Shown here piece after piece: positions 63,295 to 64,000 of a stretch of DNA of 64,000 bases. How positions within the stretch are numbered: the first letter of the stretch is position 1; every line of letters begins with the position of its first letter. The notes under the pieces are model-generated. The model was not told where the DNA came from, searched no databases, and saw nothing but the letters and a program-made list of their open reading frames with translations. This DNA comes from Melioribacteraceae bacterium (GTDB lineage: Bacteria; Bacteroidota; Ignavibacteria; Ignavibacteriales; Melioribacteraceae): positions 124,001 through 188,000 of the forward strand of contig JAOADJ010000037.1 in assembly GCA_026417375.1 (NCBI GenBank), read 5' to 3'. A program made the translations under genes and the position numbers.

Positions 63295-64000
63295 AAAATA
63301 TAGATTCAGTTCATCATGTGCGTGGCGAATCAATTTTTATTGATGATGTTAAAGTTCCTGAAAACACTTTATCTGCTTATGTTTTTTACTCACCAATAGC
63401 AAGCGGTAAAATTTTAAAATTAGATTTTTCCGAGGCGTTAAAATCAAAAGGGGTTAAAGGAATTTTTTCTGCCAAAGATATTCCGGGAGAAAATCAAATT
63501 GGCGGAATTATTCAAGATGAAAATTTATTTGCAGAAGAAGAAGTTCATTTTGTCGGTCATCCTATTGCAATTGTTGTTGCTGAAAAATATTTACAAGCAA
63601 AAGAAGCTTCTAAAAAAATTCATGTTGAATTTGAAAAACATAAACCAATATTAAGTCCAAGAGAAGCAGCAGAAAAAAAATCTTTTATTATTCCTCCAAG
63701 AATTTTTCAATTGGGCAACACAGAAAATGCATGGAAGGAATGTGATTATGTGTTTGAAGGAAAGGTTGAAAGCGGTGGACAAGAACATATTTATCTCGAA
63801 ACTCAAGGTGCTGTCGCAATTCCAATAGAAAATGAATTATTGAAAATATATTCAGCTACTCAAAGTCCAACAGCTGTTCAAAGAACAATAGCAAGAATAC
63901 TTGCCATATCAATGAACAAAGTAGAAGTTAATGTACATAGATTAGGTGGTGGCTTTGGTGGTAAAGAAGATCAGGCAACAGCTTGGGCTTGTATGGCGGC
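63291..64000 (+). CDS. xdhB: Xanthine dehydrogenase molybdopterin-binding subunit, partial
   Basis: Catalytic subunit binding molybdopterin; about 236 residues are visible before the window ends. It starts at the ATG overlapping the xdhA stop, with gaggaac nearby, and reads MKNIDSVHHVRGESIFIDDV. Later LFAEEEVHFVGHPIAIVVAE and GGQEHIYLETQGAVAIP are the hammerhead and second-domain features. RLGGGFGGKEDQATAWA is the molybdopterin-contacting Gly-rich motif. The frame is open at the window edge. The purine-binding Glu region lies outside. Confidence 0.92.
   Translation, partial: MKNIDSVHHVRGESIFIDDVKVPENTLSAYVFYSPIASGKILKLDFSEALKSKGVKGIFSAKDIPGENQIGGIIQDENLFAEEEVHFVGHPIAIVVAEKYLQAKEASKKIHVEFEKHKPILSPREAAEKKSFIIPPRIFQLGNTENAWKECDYVFEGKVESGGQEHIYLETQGAVAIPIENELLKIYSATQSPTAVQRTIARILAISMNKVEVNVHRLGGGFGGKEDQATAWACMA

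Overview
The window is an AT-rich, gene-dense stretch of chromosome that most resembles a member of the Ignavibacteria or a related Bacteroidota/Chlorobi-group lineage. This assignment is inferred from protein families, not from a marker-gene comparison. The evidence is: several exported proteins end in the C-terminal sorting domain of the type IX secretion system; a PorW/SprE-like TPR lipoprotein is present; a TonB-dependent receptor is paired with a DUF4249 lipoprotein; DUF2723 and haem-binding-domain proteins occur; and TAnnTTTG-like promoter elements are visible. I see no phage, insertion sequence, CRISPR array or genomic-island boundary. No stretch longer than about 300 bases lacks a gene; the largest gaps are 4331-4573 and 38228-38464.

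Layout. 1-4227 (minus): a trpE-G-D-C-F operon with overlapping genes. It is preceded by a leader peptide with three consecutive Trp codons and a terminator/antiterminator pair, sitting directly behind a tRNA-Asn gene. 4574-10378 (plus): methylmalonyl-CoA mutase large subunit, epimerase, and all the recognisable subunits of a sodium-pumping methylmalonyl-CoA decarboxylase, a succinyl-CoA to propionyl-CoA route that exports Na+. 10487-16004: TerC, a dicarboxylate/glutamate symporter, and two adjacent T9SS-sorted hydrolases. 16113-25648: a small DUF4295-like protein, YbaK, a haem-binding protein, Mfd, a Lon-like protease, pyruvate kinase and an AmrS-type radical SAM enzyme. 25732-28436: a tightly overlapped group of an exported protein, a seven-helix membrane protein, a histidine kinase and a single-domain response regulator. 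28494-32068 (minus): ahcY, metK and a sugar nucleotidyltransferase. 32183-38227: an NMO-like flavoprotein facing a greA-tilS-hpt-ftsH-SEC59-like operon, with a terminator in the greA leader. 38465-43472 (plus): small exported proteins, TonB receptor, DUF4249 lipoprotein, SMR transporter and SpoU methyltransferase. 43456-50053 (minus): secA-glnB-porW-like-AlbA_2. 50219-54858 (plus): a GlnE-like protein and a DUF2723 membrane protein. 54859-61781 (minus): LOG protein, secG behind tRNA-Met, T9SS-sorted C39 peptidase, dipeptide epimerase, an envelope protein, a methyltransferase and an MFS transporter. 61894-64000 (plus): xanthine dehydrogenase subunits, the second cut by the window edge.

The most notable content is regulatory. 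The trp leader supports a complete ribosome-stalling attenuation model. The greA leader carries an intrinsic terminator just ahead of the ribosome-binding site. Nitrogen-signalling parts (GlnB and a GlnE-like protein with an altered second catalytic domain) flank secA. Many gene starts given here were moved inward from longer open frames because those began at TTG without ribosome-binding sequences; the exceptions with good support for non-ATG starts are pyk (TTG) and greA (GTG).
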